A stretch of 64,000 bases of DNA from the NCBI GenBank assembly GCA_010015675.1, contig ML977044.1, positions 38,535-102,534 of the forward strand, read 5' to 3'. Positions within the stretch are counted from its first letter, which is position 1; every line of letters starts with the position of its first letter. A program made the translations under genes and the position numbers. The notes under the pieces were generated by a model, which saw nothing but the letters and a program-made list of their open reading frames with translations, had not been told where the DNA came from and made no database searches. The DNA is from Byssothecium circinans. Its lineage: Eukaryota; Ascomycota; Dothideomycetes; Pleosporales; Massarinaceae. Positions 36,186-48,311 of this stretch are shown here, piece after piece.

Positions 36186-39100
36186 TTACTCCTCCATCTT
36201 CTCTCCTTTGGCCCCATCCTGACTCTCGCGTTCTTTCTTACCGAGCAACAGGCTTCGGAAGTCTTGATTACTCTTTGCCTCACCCTTACTCCCCCCGTCC
36301 ACTTTCGCCGCACTCTTTGGAGGCACCGCAGACCTGAATCCCAAACCGGGTCTGCCGCCACGGCTACGACCACCACTAGCGCCCCCCCTTCCAGGACGCT
36401 TGACGTGCGCGGGTTGGATGAAGTTTGTCGCTGCCTTGTACTCGCCCTTTTGCTTCTTGAGCTCCTTCACCGTCCCGATGCGGAGCTTACGGTCATCGAA
36501 GTTCTGGCCCTGAAGAGCGATTTCTGCTTTACCGGCTGCTTCGACGGTAGGGAACTCGATGATGGCGCCACCGTGTTGCGGCATTAATGCAATCTTCTTG
36601 TACCCGTGCGGTTCTACGAGTGTTTTCACACGCACATCGTTGACAGTGTCGGGAAGGTTGAGAATGGCGATGGAGCGGTTGGAAACAGCTGCTCCGGTGT
36701 TCGTGCTGGCGGCAGCATCCGAGGCAGGCGTGGATTCGCGTTCGGCAGGGGATGCGGTATTGGCGTTCTCAATGATCGACGTGACCTTTGGCTTCACGTC
36801 TGACCTGTCGCTGGCAATCTGCACCTTCAACTGCAAGCCCCAGAAGTCTTTCTCATTCATTTCAGCCACAGCCGCATCAGCACTTTCCTTTGTCTCGTAA
36901 ACAATGTATCCGAAACCCTTGTTGTTGCCGTTGCTAAGGGTCGGGATGTTGATGCGCTCAATCTTTCCAAATGGAGCAAAAGCCTCTTGGATTTCGCGCT
37001 TCTTGGCCCTGAAGTTGAGTCTCCAGACGTAAACCTCGCGACCTTCAGCGGTGGCACCATCGCGCTTTTTCTTCGCATTCGGGTTTGAGATCTTTGCGAT
37101 CAGCTTGAAGCCTTCGATATCCTCGCCATCCATCTTAGTAGCTGCAACCGCATCGTCCGAGTTGGCAAACTGAATGTAGCAGAAGCGACGGTGGGTGTCG
37201 AACTTTAGAGACGGGAGTCGAATTCCATGAATTTCGCCAAACGGACTGAATAGTTCGCGGAGGTAGGCTTCGTCTGCGTGAGGCGGGTAGTTTGCGACGT
37301 ACAAAGTCGTGCTCTCGCTCCGCTTGATGGTGATCTCTTTGCCCTCAAAACCTTTGGCCTGCTTTGTCATGGCGTATTCGGCTTCTTCGACAGTCTCATA
37401 CTCGACAAAAGCGGTGACACTATCCTTCTCCTGCTTCAAGGTGACGTTGCGCACGTTGCCCGCATCACTGAAGAACTTGCGGATCTGAAGCTGAGTTGCA
37501 CTTTGCGGGAGTCGTTGAACGATGATCGTGGTATGCTCACGGTCGCGCTTTTGCGTGGTGGATCCTGCGTTCGATGGTGCTTCGCTGGCTGCTCTCGGAA
37601 CAGGCGCAGATGGAGTTTCGTCGAACTCAACTTGCTTACTCTTCTTCGCGGGCGAGTCTTCCAGGCCGTCTTCTCGCTTCCGCTTACCAGACCCGTCTGC
37701 AGAATGGTTTGTTCGAGCTTCTGGCTGATTCGCTGCAGCCGCCGCCGCTTCCTTTTGTCTTCGGATTGAGATGACACGCTCCAACCTTCGTCGCTCGATC
37801 TGCGCACTCCGAACCTTGAGGACCCCCTCGTGCTGCTCACAGTGATTGACATACATTTCGAGAAGGGGTTCCGGCTGATCGATGGTAGTGAGGCGCTGCA
37901 CGCCGCGTTCTAGAACAGCTGTTGCACCCGAGGGTGTGAGCAGAGGTTGGCCCGCATTGGTCTGGTCGCGGACTGCATGATTCGCCCAAAGCACCATCTC
38001 CCAGATGTAATAGCGATACCAGAAGTCATATGAATCCTCTTGCGAGTCGACGAGTGAGTTCCAGATATTGCGCGCCTCGGTGATGTTACCGCGCTGCACC
38101 CAGAATTTGATGTGGATGCGTTCAAGGCGATACTTGGGGTCACCAGGCCATTTGCGCCCATATTTCTTCATACCGACTTCGCGTACATGCTCCAAAGCCG
38201 AGCGGATTCCCACTTCGGCAATGTCGGCATCGTCTTCATTGGCTTGAGGGCGGAACGCCTTGCGGCGGAGGTAGCCACACCATGCCATCTGAACTTTGAT
38301 TAGCTCGTCAATGTCGTTGTGTTCCAGTAGACCAGTGTTGGTTGCGTCGTGCTTGACTCTTTCAATCTCCTCAAAACTTCGCTGCTCTGCCTCGAGTGTC
38401 AAGAGACGGTGCGACCAGAGGGAACCAGACCATGGACAATGTCTGGTAGCGCGTTCCAAGACGTTCAGAAGGTCGATGGAGCGATCTTGTTGCCATATCA
38501 AAAATTCAACATGGTCCTCCCAGAGGAGCGGGTCGACGGGGAATCGAAGCGTAGCACGCTCGTAAAGCGCATTGACAAGGTGGTTGCTGTAGATGCCCAG
38601 TGTCTTCTTCTCCCACTTCAGATATCGTGTCATTGCGTGATATTCTGCGTCTCGATTGCCTTGCTGAATGGCTTGAAGTAGCTTGAACTCGAATTCCTCG
38701 CGATAGGTGTATTGTTGTTTGATGTGGGTGTTCTGCTGTACGGCCTGCTCCATTGCCGTCTCTGGATTTCCGTTCACACTCGATACGAAAGAAGCGTAGC
38801 TGGATAGAGTATTTCCCCATGTCGCGTGCGGCTGGCCGAGTCGCTCCTGGAAGACGGTCATGACTTTGGCGACCTTGTCGTGATTTGGTCCGCTCTTCTG
38901 TATATCATCTCGTAGGAACTGCAGGTACCGGTCCCACACCATGCTGCTGTCTTGCAGGCTGTATTTGACCTTGTCGGCACCCTGCTGCCAGACATCGAGC
39001 AGCAGCTGAGGGGTGAAAAGTTCACGGCCAATTGCTTTCTCTTCGTTGGGCCATTGCTCGGGCGGAATTTGCTCCCACGAACATGCCAGCAGGTGGCTTA

Positions 39101-40356
39101 CATACTCTCCGTAGGAAAGCCAAAGCTTGGCACTGTAAGGCTCGTCCACGACAGCCAGTTTGTAATATTCGAGGACGGTCATTCGGTCTTCAACGTTCAT
39201 GGCGAGCGCTTTCTCGTCATTGAGTCGATACTCCCACAAGACCTCGCCGAGAGGGTATTTCTTCGCCATTGTTTCATAGGCTTCCCGTAGAATTGGTAGC
39301 AGCTCGTACGACAGCGGATTAGCAGGGTCAATTGAGGCGACATGGTACTCGAAGCCCTGGTGGAGAAGGGTGACGAAGGAGACATGGCTGTAATAGTCGA
39401 GCGGATTTTCGGTAAGTGTTTTGTCGAGCTGGATCAGGTAGTCGACGTGATGCTGCTCGAGAGCCTTGCTCGCGAAAGTTCGCGGCTTCGGCGATGATTC
39501 TGCCCTGGACATTTCGCTCGTGACTGAGCCGCCGGAGATGGTGCGCGGGATGTTTTGGAGACTACAGAGAGTGAGCAAAGATGGTGAGGGTGAGTAAAGA
39601 TCGTGAGGGTGTTTGCAACGCCAAGACTCCACTGCAGGCAACCGCGACCCCGTGACGTCAATAACAATGAACTGATGCGTCTGACGCCTTTGCATGCACA
39701 AAGAAACGGATACAGACGAATACGGCAAAGGGATGGAACTTACCTAAAGGTTGGCCGCGGGGCCGCCGACTTCTGTCGCGCCGCTTGTTGTTGATGTTGC
39801 ATTGACGCTAGGTCTGGGAAAACGTTAGTAACGGGACTTTTACTCTCCGTACGGAACGGAACAAACCCAGCACGACGCCAATCTACGCAACGTCCCGAGC
39901 CATCTCGGCACGGAACGGCGCATCATGATCTGAGGGCTGAGGGCCGCGTGCTGCGCGCATGCCTACAACTACGAGAAGCTACCCACCTGCCAAAGCATCC
40001 ATTCCCGGTGTCGACGCCTGCCTGTGTGCTAGGTGCGGGGGAGTCGCGCGCGCATCGCGGGGCGAGTGAGTCAGGCGGTCTGTCGGCGGCGTGCTTGTTG
40101 CGCTGTGCATCTGCCTGTGTCCGTTGGAGAAGCCCGCGATGCCTGGCGAGTGGACCTGCTGGTACTGGAGATGGCCCTGCGGCGAAGATGTAATCTGCTG
40201 GCTGAGGCCTGACGGCGTGCGCGAGGGTATCTGACGAAGGGTACGCTTGCCCGGCGACTGCAGCGACGGCGATGCGCGAGCGGGATGCGCTGGAGGGGGC
40301 GGAGGAGTCTCGCGCGCGGGCGAGTCCTGCGGCGATAGCAGTGAGTTGATGTCCAT
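36186..40356 (-). CDS. PRP24: U4/U6 snRNP recycling factor Prp24/SART3
   Basis: Predicted exons 39987-40356, 39744-39813 and 36186-39561, 1271 residues. Introns (173 and 182 nt) have GTGGGT and GTAAGT donors, a CTAAC branch in the first, and phases 1 and 2 that agree exactly. The N-terminus MDINSLLSPQDSPARETPPP is low-complexity; exon 2 gives DLASMQHQQQAARQKSAAPR. HAT repeats occupy about 175-720 (for example LYERATLRFPVDPLLWEDHV and VLERATRHCPWSGSLWSHRL). Four RRMs follow: TTIIVQRLPQSA (about 821), TLYVANYPPHAD (898), EVYVWRLNFRAK (986) and IAILNLPDTVND (1108). The C-terminal DFRSLLLGKK is the Lsm-interaction motif. The protein anneals U4 and U6 snRNAs in the nucleus. If only the long exon is used, the start would be the ATG at 39512 (Met164). 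Confidence 0.9.
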
Positions 40357-41048
40357 CTTGTACCGTCTTTCGCTTTCCCAACTCTTCCTCGATGGGACGA
40401 ACGCCAACTATCCACCTCCGGATGGTCGGACGGTGACCGTGGCAGCGGCTTGTTTGTTCTGCACCGGGTGTACGATTACGATAAAGTGAAGCGGACGGCG
40501 CAAGCTTTGGCGGGCGGCATGGGACGAGGGTCGAGAGGAGCGACACGAGGTAGCTGTCGCGACGGGCACGGAGAGGCGAAGCGGCGAAGAGAGCGTGGGT
40601 TCGTCCGAAGCGATATAGCTAATACTCTAGGCCCGGTGATGGTCTTGTAGAGGGTGAAGTCTGGCCTGGCTCGAGACAAGAATGGACCAAAAGCGACCCG
40701 ATGTTAATGACGGCAGAAGATGCCGCTCGCTCTCGGCATTGGTTTGGGCGTCTTTGATAGAGATGGGCGCGCCGGCTCTATGTATTTGAGGTATTTGTAT
40801 GAATGGAAATGAATGGAAATGAATTATATGCTGTCCAAGTCGCGTTGCATGCCAGAAGCTGCATCCGCGACACGAAGAAAGATTTCAACCGCGCTTTAAT
40901 CTGATGCCGTTGATGATGATGATCGACCTTTTCTAAGCTAAGCTGCAAACGGGTCCGAGCTTCGCGGCCGAACTTAGAAATTCTCTAGACTACGTGACTA
41001 CACGACGGCCGCCGCATCTCCATCTCGCCATTGGGGAGCCACATCGCC
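40357..41048. other. Divergent promoter region
   Basis: 692 bp between the Prp24 and uL22m start codons. A GAATGGAAAT repeat lies near 40800-40825 and GATGATGATGAT at about 40911. No named regulatory site seen. Confidence 0.45.
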
Positions 41049-42496
41049 ATGTCCGCTCGAATACCCACCGGGCGGCTCGGCCAGTCAGGTAAACTTGCTC
41101 CACGAACTCCACAAGCACTGCAATGGGCATCCGCACCTCCAAATGCACAGCTAACACGTTCCCAGGCCTCGCCGCCTTCTGTCCCCGGTCATCCTACATA
41201 CCCACTCGCTCCTTTAGCTGTGCTCTCCGTCTCAAAGACGAAGCACCGAAGCAAGAGAATAACCTAAAGCCGCTCACCCTTAAAGAAAAGATCGACAAGG
41301 CACCTGGCCCAACCCCCGACAACCCGCTCAGTAACCCCGTCCTCGAGCAATATCTTGCGCACCACGATGTATCCAAGAAGCCGTCACGCCCAGAACCGCG
41401 TCTCGGCGCCGTCTCTCAATCCCCGTCGTCGCTGTTCCAACCCGAAGTCGAAGTTCCCGGTTGGTACGAAGGCATAACACCCGAGGAGCTCCAAGCCCTC
41501 CAGGAGCAAGAAAAGCAGCGCGAGAGGATCCTTGCACGGGAGCGCGAACACGAACTTCACGCCCTAAAACTCGACCCCGCGCCGGCGGCCCGCCTGAAAT
41601 TCGAGAAGAAGATGGCGATCAAGGACGTGCTGAAGAACGGGCGCGTGACCAAGGCGATCAAGCTCGCGCGGACGGAACGCGAAAGCACGTACCAGAGTCC
41701 GTTTCTGCCGACCAGCGTGAAGAAACTGACGCGGATAATGCATCTTATTGCCGGAAAGACGGTGGAAGAGGCGCTCATTCAATTACGGTTCAGCCCCAAG
41801 AGGATCGCGCGGGATGTAAGGAAGGGCCTCATGATTGCGAGAGACGAAGCGATTGCGAAGAGAGGCATGGGCCTTGGAGGTGCGCAGGCGACGCTCGATG
41901 CACTTGAGGCGAGGAAGGCGAGGGAGGTTGAACTCGATGCCCTGGAAGCAGAATATCCTGCGTTGGAAGAAGACGACATCGATGAAGAAGGCTTCGAACC
42001 GTACCTTGCCGACGGCACGAGGCGTCAGGAAAGACCAAACAAGGACAAGGGTACATTGATCGAGCTGAAGAACGGGTCTAGGAAGCGCGTCCTTGACGAG
42101 ACGGAAATGTACATCGATCAGGCGTGGGTGGGCCGCGGTGAGAAGGGCGTGAGTCCAGAGTTTCGCGCTAGGGGGAGGGTGAATATGTTGACTCATCGGA
42201 CGGCTAGTAAGTTTTTTCCTTTCTCTCCTCCACCAAGCCATGCTATGCCATTCCCTGCCCTGCCCTTTAACCCCGTTCTTTCTGTCCCATTAAACCTCTT
42301 TCAACATGGCTTGAAAATAGAAGAAAGTGGAGATTTGGCTAACACCGTGGGATTAGTGTTCACCATCCTCCTCAAAGAGGAAAAAACCCGTATCCGCATC
42401 TCCCAGGAAATGCAGAAGAAGCGCGAGAATAGGAAACTGTGGCTTCCGCTACCCGATCGTCCGGTGACAAGTCAGAGACAGTATTGTCTGTGGTAG
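41049..42496 (+). CDS. MRPL22: Mitochondrial large-subunit ribosomal protein uL22m
   Basis: Three exons, 41049-41088, 41166-42206 and 42357-42496, 406 residues. Introns of 77 and 150 nt have GTAAAC and GTAAGT donors, GCTAAC branches and consistent phase 1. The start MSARIPTGRLGQSGLAAFCP then SSYIPTRSFSCALRL fits a mitochondrial targeting peptide. The uL22 domain lies near 190-262 (SPFLPTSVKKLTRIMHLIAG, TVEEALIQLRFSPKRIARDV), followed by an acidic insert and the C-terminal LLKEEKTRIRI and LPLPDRPVTSQRQYCLW. uL22m lines the exit tunnel of the mitochondrial large ribosomal subunit. Reading through the second intron gives an open frame too (its length is 150), but the family C-terminus matches only the spliced form. 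Confidence 0.9.
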
Positions 42497-42827
42497 GCTG
42501 GCCTGATTTTGCGAGAGGGGGGTTATGGATGAGTATTGTATTGTAGTATTGAATGTACATCAGCTTCATACTGTGTGGTATACTATGGGATAGACTGGGA
42601 GAGCATTTGTCTGGAGTGGGTAGGAAGACGTGTACAATATACCGTTCATACATGTGTGGCAAGCATACTGGGTCTACATATCAAAACGCTTCCTTTCGAA
42701 GACTCTCCATATGTGTGTAAGCCACCGTCGATTTTCCCCCAATAAAGAACCCAGACTACTTTAAAACGCCGTCGCTATGCAACCCAACCAACCACCAGCC
42801 CAAAAAACCCCTCTACCCTTCCAGCCC
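42497..42827. other. Convergent 3' spacer
   Basis: 331 bp between uL22m and Utp15 stop codons; nothing recognised. Confidence 0.4.
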
Positions 42828-44541
42828 CTATCCCTCCACACCTACCTCCCCATCCCCAACCCCAACCCCCGCCCTCGCACCCGCCACAAGCAATTCCACC
42901 ATCCCGCCAATACTCCAAGCACTCTGACTCGCATCGACAACCTGCTGCACACTCCGAAAAAACTGATCAAACAACAAATCAATCTCCTCGCTCCTCCCCA
43001 GCTGTTCGGCGTACAGATCGAGGACCACGAGGGCAACCTCGGTGGTCAGACGCGTGATGCGGTAATCGCCGATGCGGGCGATGAGCCAGCGGAAGATGGG
43101 CTGGAGGGAGATTTCGTCGCGGTTGGCGAGGGCGGCGGGGAGGGCGGAGCGGTGGATGAGGGTGGTTAGGAGGGTGGTTTGATGGGCGCGGTCCTATCGA
43201 GGGCGGGGGATATTAGCTTAACTGGGATTGTAGGAGGGGAGGGGAGGGAAGGAGGTGTACCGGTTGTTCGAGCACCATGTCCAGAGCTTTTGCATACTGG
43301 CCTGTGCGGAGAACATCTGCCCAGGGGTAGCTTCTATGCACCTTTCCTCTCGCATTGCCGTCGATGACGATGTCGGCGCCTTCGCCGGTGAAGTCGCGTC
43401 CGCGCAGGTTCTTGGCCCATCCTTTCCCGCGCTTGCGTTTCTTGGAGCGGTCGTATTCGTCGATTTTGCCTTCCATGAGGGCTTTCATTTCCTTTTCGCG
43501 TTCCCGGGCGAGGGCTTTTTGCTCCGTGGAGAGGCGCGTTTTTACGGATAAGAGGCCGGATTGCATGCCGACGGCGATGTGCTTGTCTTCGTTTTGCGAG
43601 GGGATGATGGAGAGGGAGAGGATGGGGGAGGGGTACTTCATGCCGGCTACGACGTTCCAGCCAGTGGTTTCGAAGACTTTGACGTGCCCATCAAGAGAGC
43701 CGCTGAGGAGTCGGTCGTTGTTGTGGGTGAGGGAGAGGGCGGTGACGGCTTTTTGGTGGTTGCGGAGGAGATGCATGGGCTTTGCGGCTACGATGTCGAG
43801 CACGCTTATTGTGTTGTCGCTTGTTGCGAGGACGGCGGTGCCAGAGGGCATGGGGAGAACGGATTCGACGGGAGCGGCATGTTTGAATATCATGACGGCT
43901 CGGTCCCCAGCTCTTGAATCCCATAGCCGCACAGTCTGGTCGTAACTTCCAGAGACTAGGAGATTGCTCTGCGCAGGCATGAAAGCTCCGCAGCGCACAT
44001 AATCTTGGTGTCCGTCAAATTTCATCGTGCTCTTGTCGCTTGGCAGATCCCATAACCGCACCGTCCGGTCGTCGGAACAGCTCATGAGGCTGGTGAGCTC
44101 CGAGGGATGCCATTCCGTGGCCCATACCGGTTGCTTGTGCTCTTTCCACGTCTTCAAAATTGCGCGACTGCTCAGATCGAAGGCCTGGATTGTCCCGCTG
44201 TCGCCTCCCGCTACTACGATTCTTCCATCCCGCCGTATGTTGCCCGAGTGCGCAATGTCATCGACGCCGAACCGCGAGATGTTCTTGACTACTTTGCGTG
44301 TTTTGGAGGAGAAGATCTGCACGCGCGAGCCGGTGGTGACTGCGAACAGATCTTGCGCCGCGGTGAGAAGGTTGGAGGACGGTCGGTGTGGGATCGATAT
44401 GTGGGTGATGGGCGAGGAATGCTGCGACGGGTCTAGGCGGAGCTCCGAGGAGAAGGAATTCCAGTATTGCTGCTCCGATGATATGCTCGAAGGGCCTTTC
44501 GGCAGTTTCACGATCTGCAGCGGTTGCACTTCAGCCGCCAT
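42828..44541 (-). CDS. UTP15: U3 small nucleolar RNA-associated protein Utp15
   Basis: Two exons, 43261-44541 and 42828-43193, with a 67-nt phase-0 intron (GTACAC donor, GCTAAT branch, GATAG acceptor), 548 residues. WD40 repeats occupy the first 320 residues (ATEWHPSELTSLMSCSDDRT then VRLWD; FDGHQDYVRCGAFMPAQSNL then VSGSYDQTVRLWD; LLSGSLDGHVKVFE). A lysine-rich link (RSKKRKRGKGWAKNLRGRDF) leads to the Utp15 C-terminal helical domain, which crosses the splice site: YPWADVLRTGQYAKALDMVL, then LTTLIHRSALPAALANRDE and YRITRLTTEVALVVLDLYAE. Utp15 belongs to the t-UTP/UtpA complex of the small-subunit processome, needed for 18S rRNA maturation and rDNA transcription in the nucleolus. It is divergent from the homeodomain gene. 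Confidence 0.92.
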
Positions 44542-45087
44542 TGCGCACGATATTGGAGAAGCTGTTCGCAATAATGGCGGGATGTGAATTCTTGCCCGAA
44601 CTTTTTTGGTGGAGCCTGGCCCGTGCCACGCTAGTCTAAACAGTGTCTAGCGCCCTACTCTATCCAAGCCCCCTCTGGCCATGAACATTGACCTCTCATC
44701 ACTCGCGTCTCGATGAATGTTTCACCGTCTTTGCTCGGATGCGCAAACTTGTATCTTGTGTTCCTCCAGCCCAATCCATGACAGCTGCACCGCCGCAAAA
44801 TGTACCCGCTCCGGTTAGTCTTAATATAAAGCGCAGCTGGAAGCCTGACGGATTTCCCCGCGTGCTCATTCCACACCTTCATAATCATTGAAGTCAGCCA
44901 TCTCATCCACAACCCGGGTTGAGCCTCTTCCACTCTTATCATGAGACGTCCAGCGCTTTTGTTACCCGTCGGAGCCTATTAATACGTTTGTCGTTAATGG
45001 TTGCTTTTATCTCGCGTCCTGACGGTCGGCTCAAGCCACTCCCGCCCGCTACATTCATCCCGCCTGTACGGGCGTCGATATATCAAC
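44542..45087. other. Divergent promoter region
   Basis: 546 bp between the start codons of Utp15 and the homeodomain gene. A TATAAA-like TAATATAAAGC is at about 44821-44831. No further site recognised. Confidence 0.4.
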
Positions 45088-47690
45088 ATGGTTGATCAAC
45101 AGCCTGATGGTTTGGACGAGTTCTTCGACTTTTCGCAGTTGGAACGCGACAATGGCATTTATCACCACCAGCATCAAGTTCCTGAGCATGTTGTTCCACT
45201 GGAAGAGTTGGACTTGCTCATGGATTGGCAGCCTACTGGATCGGATGGGGTTGATGCTCCCATCTCAACCAATTTCACATGCGATCCTACCGTTCACCTA
45301 GCATTCGAGTTGGACTGTTTGAGTCCAGGCTCACTTCCTGGTTCAACTTGGAATACGATGCATCATGCTCCTGACTATGACAGCTTGGCGATTGGGGTGG
45401 CGCCAGGAAACCAACAACTACCCTTAGAAGTACCAACGACTAACACACAATCTGCTGTCTCGACCGCCTTTGCTGAGTCCAGTAAACAGCCCCTGCCGGC
45501 TCAACTCAAACGCAGCACGACGCTCGACCGGAAACCGGCCTCTGCCACACGCAAGGGAGCTTCGAGCCGTATCCCTCTTGAAGCGAGGCAGATGCTTGAA
45601 GAAGAGTTCGTTGCGAACCCCTACCCTTGCTCGTGGGAAATTGATATCATCGCTCATCAAGCCAATCTTGATGTCAAGCGTGTTCGCAATTGGTTCAACA
45701 ACACACGGGCGCGCAAGAAAGGCTCTGGTAAGCTGCATGCCATGGTATGATTGTTTTGATGTTAATGACAACAGATGCCCTAAAAGCCAACTTGACCACA
45801 CTCAACAACAGCACCACCTCGCTTGCATCTCAATTGTCAAGAGACAGCCTTGAAGCTCTCGACAAACAGGCTAACGAGGTTGTGCAACCACCCCAACCGC
45901 CACTCGCTGTATATCTTGCCCAGTCTTACCAAGAGGAGGCAGTCACCTTCTCGGCCATTCAAGCAGCAATCGACAAAGGCTCGCTAAGCGACGAAGGCGA
46001 CTTCCAGATGGACACTTCCAGCTCGAGGATGGGCAGGTCGGGCTCGGTCATCACTTCAGTGAACTCCTCCGAAGGGACTGCTCCAACAACCTACAGCAGT
46101 GGCAGCAATCTTTCATCCTTCAACCGTGATAGGAGACGAGGCCGCCGAAGGATGGAATGGAAGACATCGCCTTATACGCGCACGAAGCTCAACGGGTTGA
46201 ACAGCGCGGGACAGCCTCAGGAAGACCTGCCTTTCTGCTGCACCTTCTGTCCGCGAGCTTTCAAGACCAAGTACGAATGGGTTCGGCATGAAGATTCCGT
46301 GCACGCGCTTCGTACAACATGGATCTGCTGCGATACTAAAAATGCGCCGCTTCTTTCGTGTCCCTTTTGCGGGCATGTTCGTCCGGACGAATATCACATG
46401 GCGAGCCACAAATACCAGCAATGCCGTAACAAGCCCGAGTCGCAGCGAACGTTCTACCGGCGTGATCATTTTATTCAGCACCTGCATCACGTACACTTTG
46501 CCAACGTCAAACATCCTTCAGCCCGTCTTGGGTGCCAAGCTCGCCTTATGGACAGTGAGGGCAGCAATTTTGGTTGCAAAGACCTTGCAGTGAAGTGGAG
46601 ACGATTCGGTGCCCCTATCAAGGCTAATGACCCTATGTTAAAGTGTGGGTTCTGCGGCAAAAGGTGCATATCTTGGAGTGAACGATGCGAGCATGTTGCA
46701 GAGCACATGTATGCTGGCGAGCTGGATAGAGCGGCTTGGTGGCCGGAGAGAGAGGAGAATCACCTGGAGAATCTATGCCACCCCGACGCAGTAACCTTGA
46801 CCCTGACCCGATGTCGCTACTGCAGAAAGGTCTTTGCCAACACTGATGCGATGAACAAGCACTCCCATTGCAGGGTCTGGTCTTGCCGCTTTCTTCGATC
46901 TTTCGACGACGTAGCTGCTGAGAATGCCGGACCTCCGCTCTGCCCTCAATTTCCGTCACCCAAGGCACATCATTGCCACTTATGCGGTGCTGGCTATCGC
47001 TCGCCAAATGTCGAGCATGCTCAAAATTACCATAGATATCGAAACTGTGACCAGAGGCTATACACCACGGAGGAGGGGTTTCTCCAACATTTGCACGAAT
47101 ATCACGGTGCATCCCTTCCATCGCTACTCAAAGGGAGCTCAGTTCTAGAACAAAACTTCTCAAGGAACAAGGGCGCCTCATTCGAGCCACTTGAGTTTGA
47201 TGAGATCATGCAAGGCTGCCGTGAGGCGATACCGAAAGCTACATATGTCGACCCCGTTGCAACCAAACATCCACATCCTCCAATCTCGGTAGCCGAACCA
47301 CCCAAAGCACGACCATCCACCCCCGCCACACGAAAGAAGCCACGGCCCCAATCCCCCTCGCCAGCTCCTTCAGACCGCAAACTCCCTAAAACCCGACGCC
47401 AGCGTTCTGAGAGCTCGAGTTCCAAACCTGTCCCACAGGGACCACGCTTTTTCCGCCTCAGTCCCTTGGTGCCGTTTCTATCGGCCAGGATATACTATTT
47501 ACGCAGTGCTATGCCCGCCAGCCTCTTTCCGGATGGTAAGGCTGTGCTGGATGAATTGCCGAAGAGTCATATTGCCACGCTTGTTATGAGCTCGGGTCTT
47601 GTGGGATTGGCGGGAGTGAGGTTTCCGCTGGGTATGAAGAGGGATGGGGTGAAGGGGCCGGTGGAGTTTCTCTTGGAGGAGGATGATTGA
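45088..47690 (+). CDS. Homeodomain plus C2H2 zinc-finger transcription factor
   Basis: Two exons, 45088-45727 and 45775-47690, with a 47-nt phase-1 intron (GTAAGC donor, AACAG acceptor), 851 residues. The N-terminus is acidic. A homeodomain of the TALE/KN-like type lies at about 154-213, with ARQMLEEEFVANPYPCSWEI and recognition helix VKRVRNWFNNTRARKK; the intron cuts just after it. Several zinc-finger-like units follow: CCTFCPRAFKTKYEWVRHED, LSCPFCGHVRPDEYHMASHK, LKCGFCGKRCISWSERCEHV and TRCRYCRKVFANTDAMNKHS. The C-terminal third is proline/serine-rich with PRKKP-type basic patches and a short hydrophobic end. It should be a nuclear DNA-binding regulator; targets are unknown. Combined homeodomain/C2H2 proteins exist in Pezizomycotina but are poorly studied. 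Confidence 0.85.
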
Positions 47691-48311
47691 TTGATGTTCG
47701 ATGGAGGCGGTTGTGATGTTGAAATTTTAGGAGTTATCGGAGGTGGAGAAGTTGGGAATGCGTAGGAACGGTGTTTTTGCGTGGGTGGCTTTTCTTGTTT
47801 CTAATGGTGGTGGAGACGAGACGCCTTGTAATGGTTTGAGAGATATTGGCAGGCAAATACCACAATACGCTGAGGGCACACTACTGTTGCATCACACCCC
47901 GTCCAACCCCACGCCCTCAACAACTACTATATGAATTTTCGATCCATCCGTATTGTCAGCCTGTCTTACTCGATTCTTCCCCACTGCTTGCTTGCCACTA
48001 TTTCCGTCAGCCAACGGCATATCAACAAAACTTTCAAACAGACTTGTGGTACAAGGGCTGGAAATGGGCACTGGGTGATTGAGAAGGGATTTAGTGTAGT
48101 TTAAACTTGGATCTCGCATTGCTAGTTCTGGATCGGCGTTGATGGGAATTCGCAGGATACGAATGAAGTGATGTTGTTACCTCACACAACATAGCCGGGA
48201 TTCTGGGGTGCTAGTGATGCATTTCAACCGCACAAATGGTCGTGGTTCGGAGAGAAGGTATCATATATTTACATACTGCATTATACACTTCTTAAAGGAC
48301 AGGAGACACGC
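47691..48311. other. Convergent 3' spacer
   Basis: 621 bp between the homeodomain gene and the SDHAF2 gene; no element or gene recognised. Confidence 0.4.

Noticed and set aside
37278..37852. Frames antisense or frame-shifted within the Prp24 long exon
   Set aside because: They overlap the well-supported RRM coding sequence and have no resemblance of their own.
39512..39728. Met at 39512, or the upstream continuation of the long frame to 39728, as the Prp24 start
   Set aside because: The upstream continuation is read through the predicted second intron; the spliced form with exons at 39744-39813 and 39987-40356 fits all phases better.
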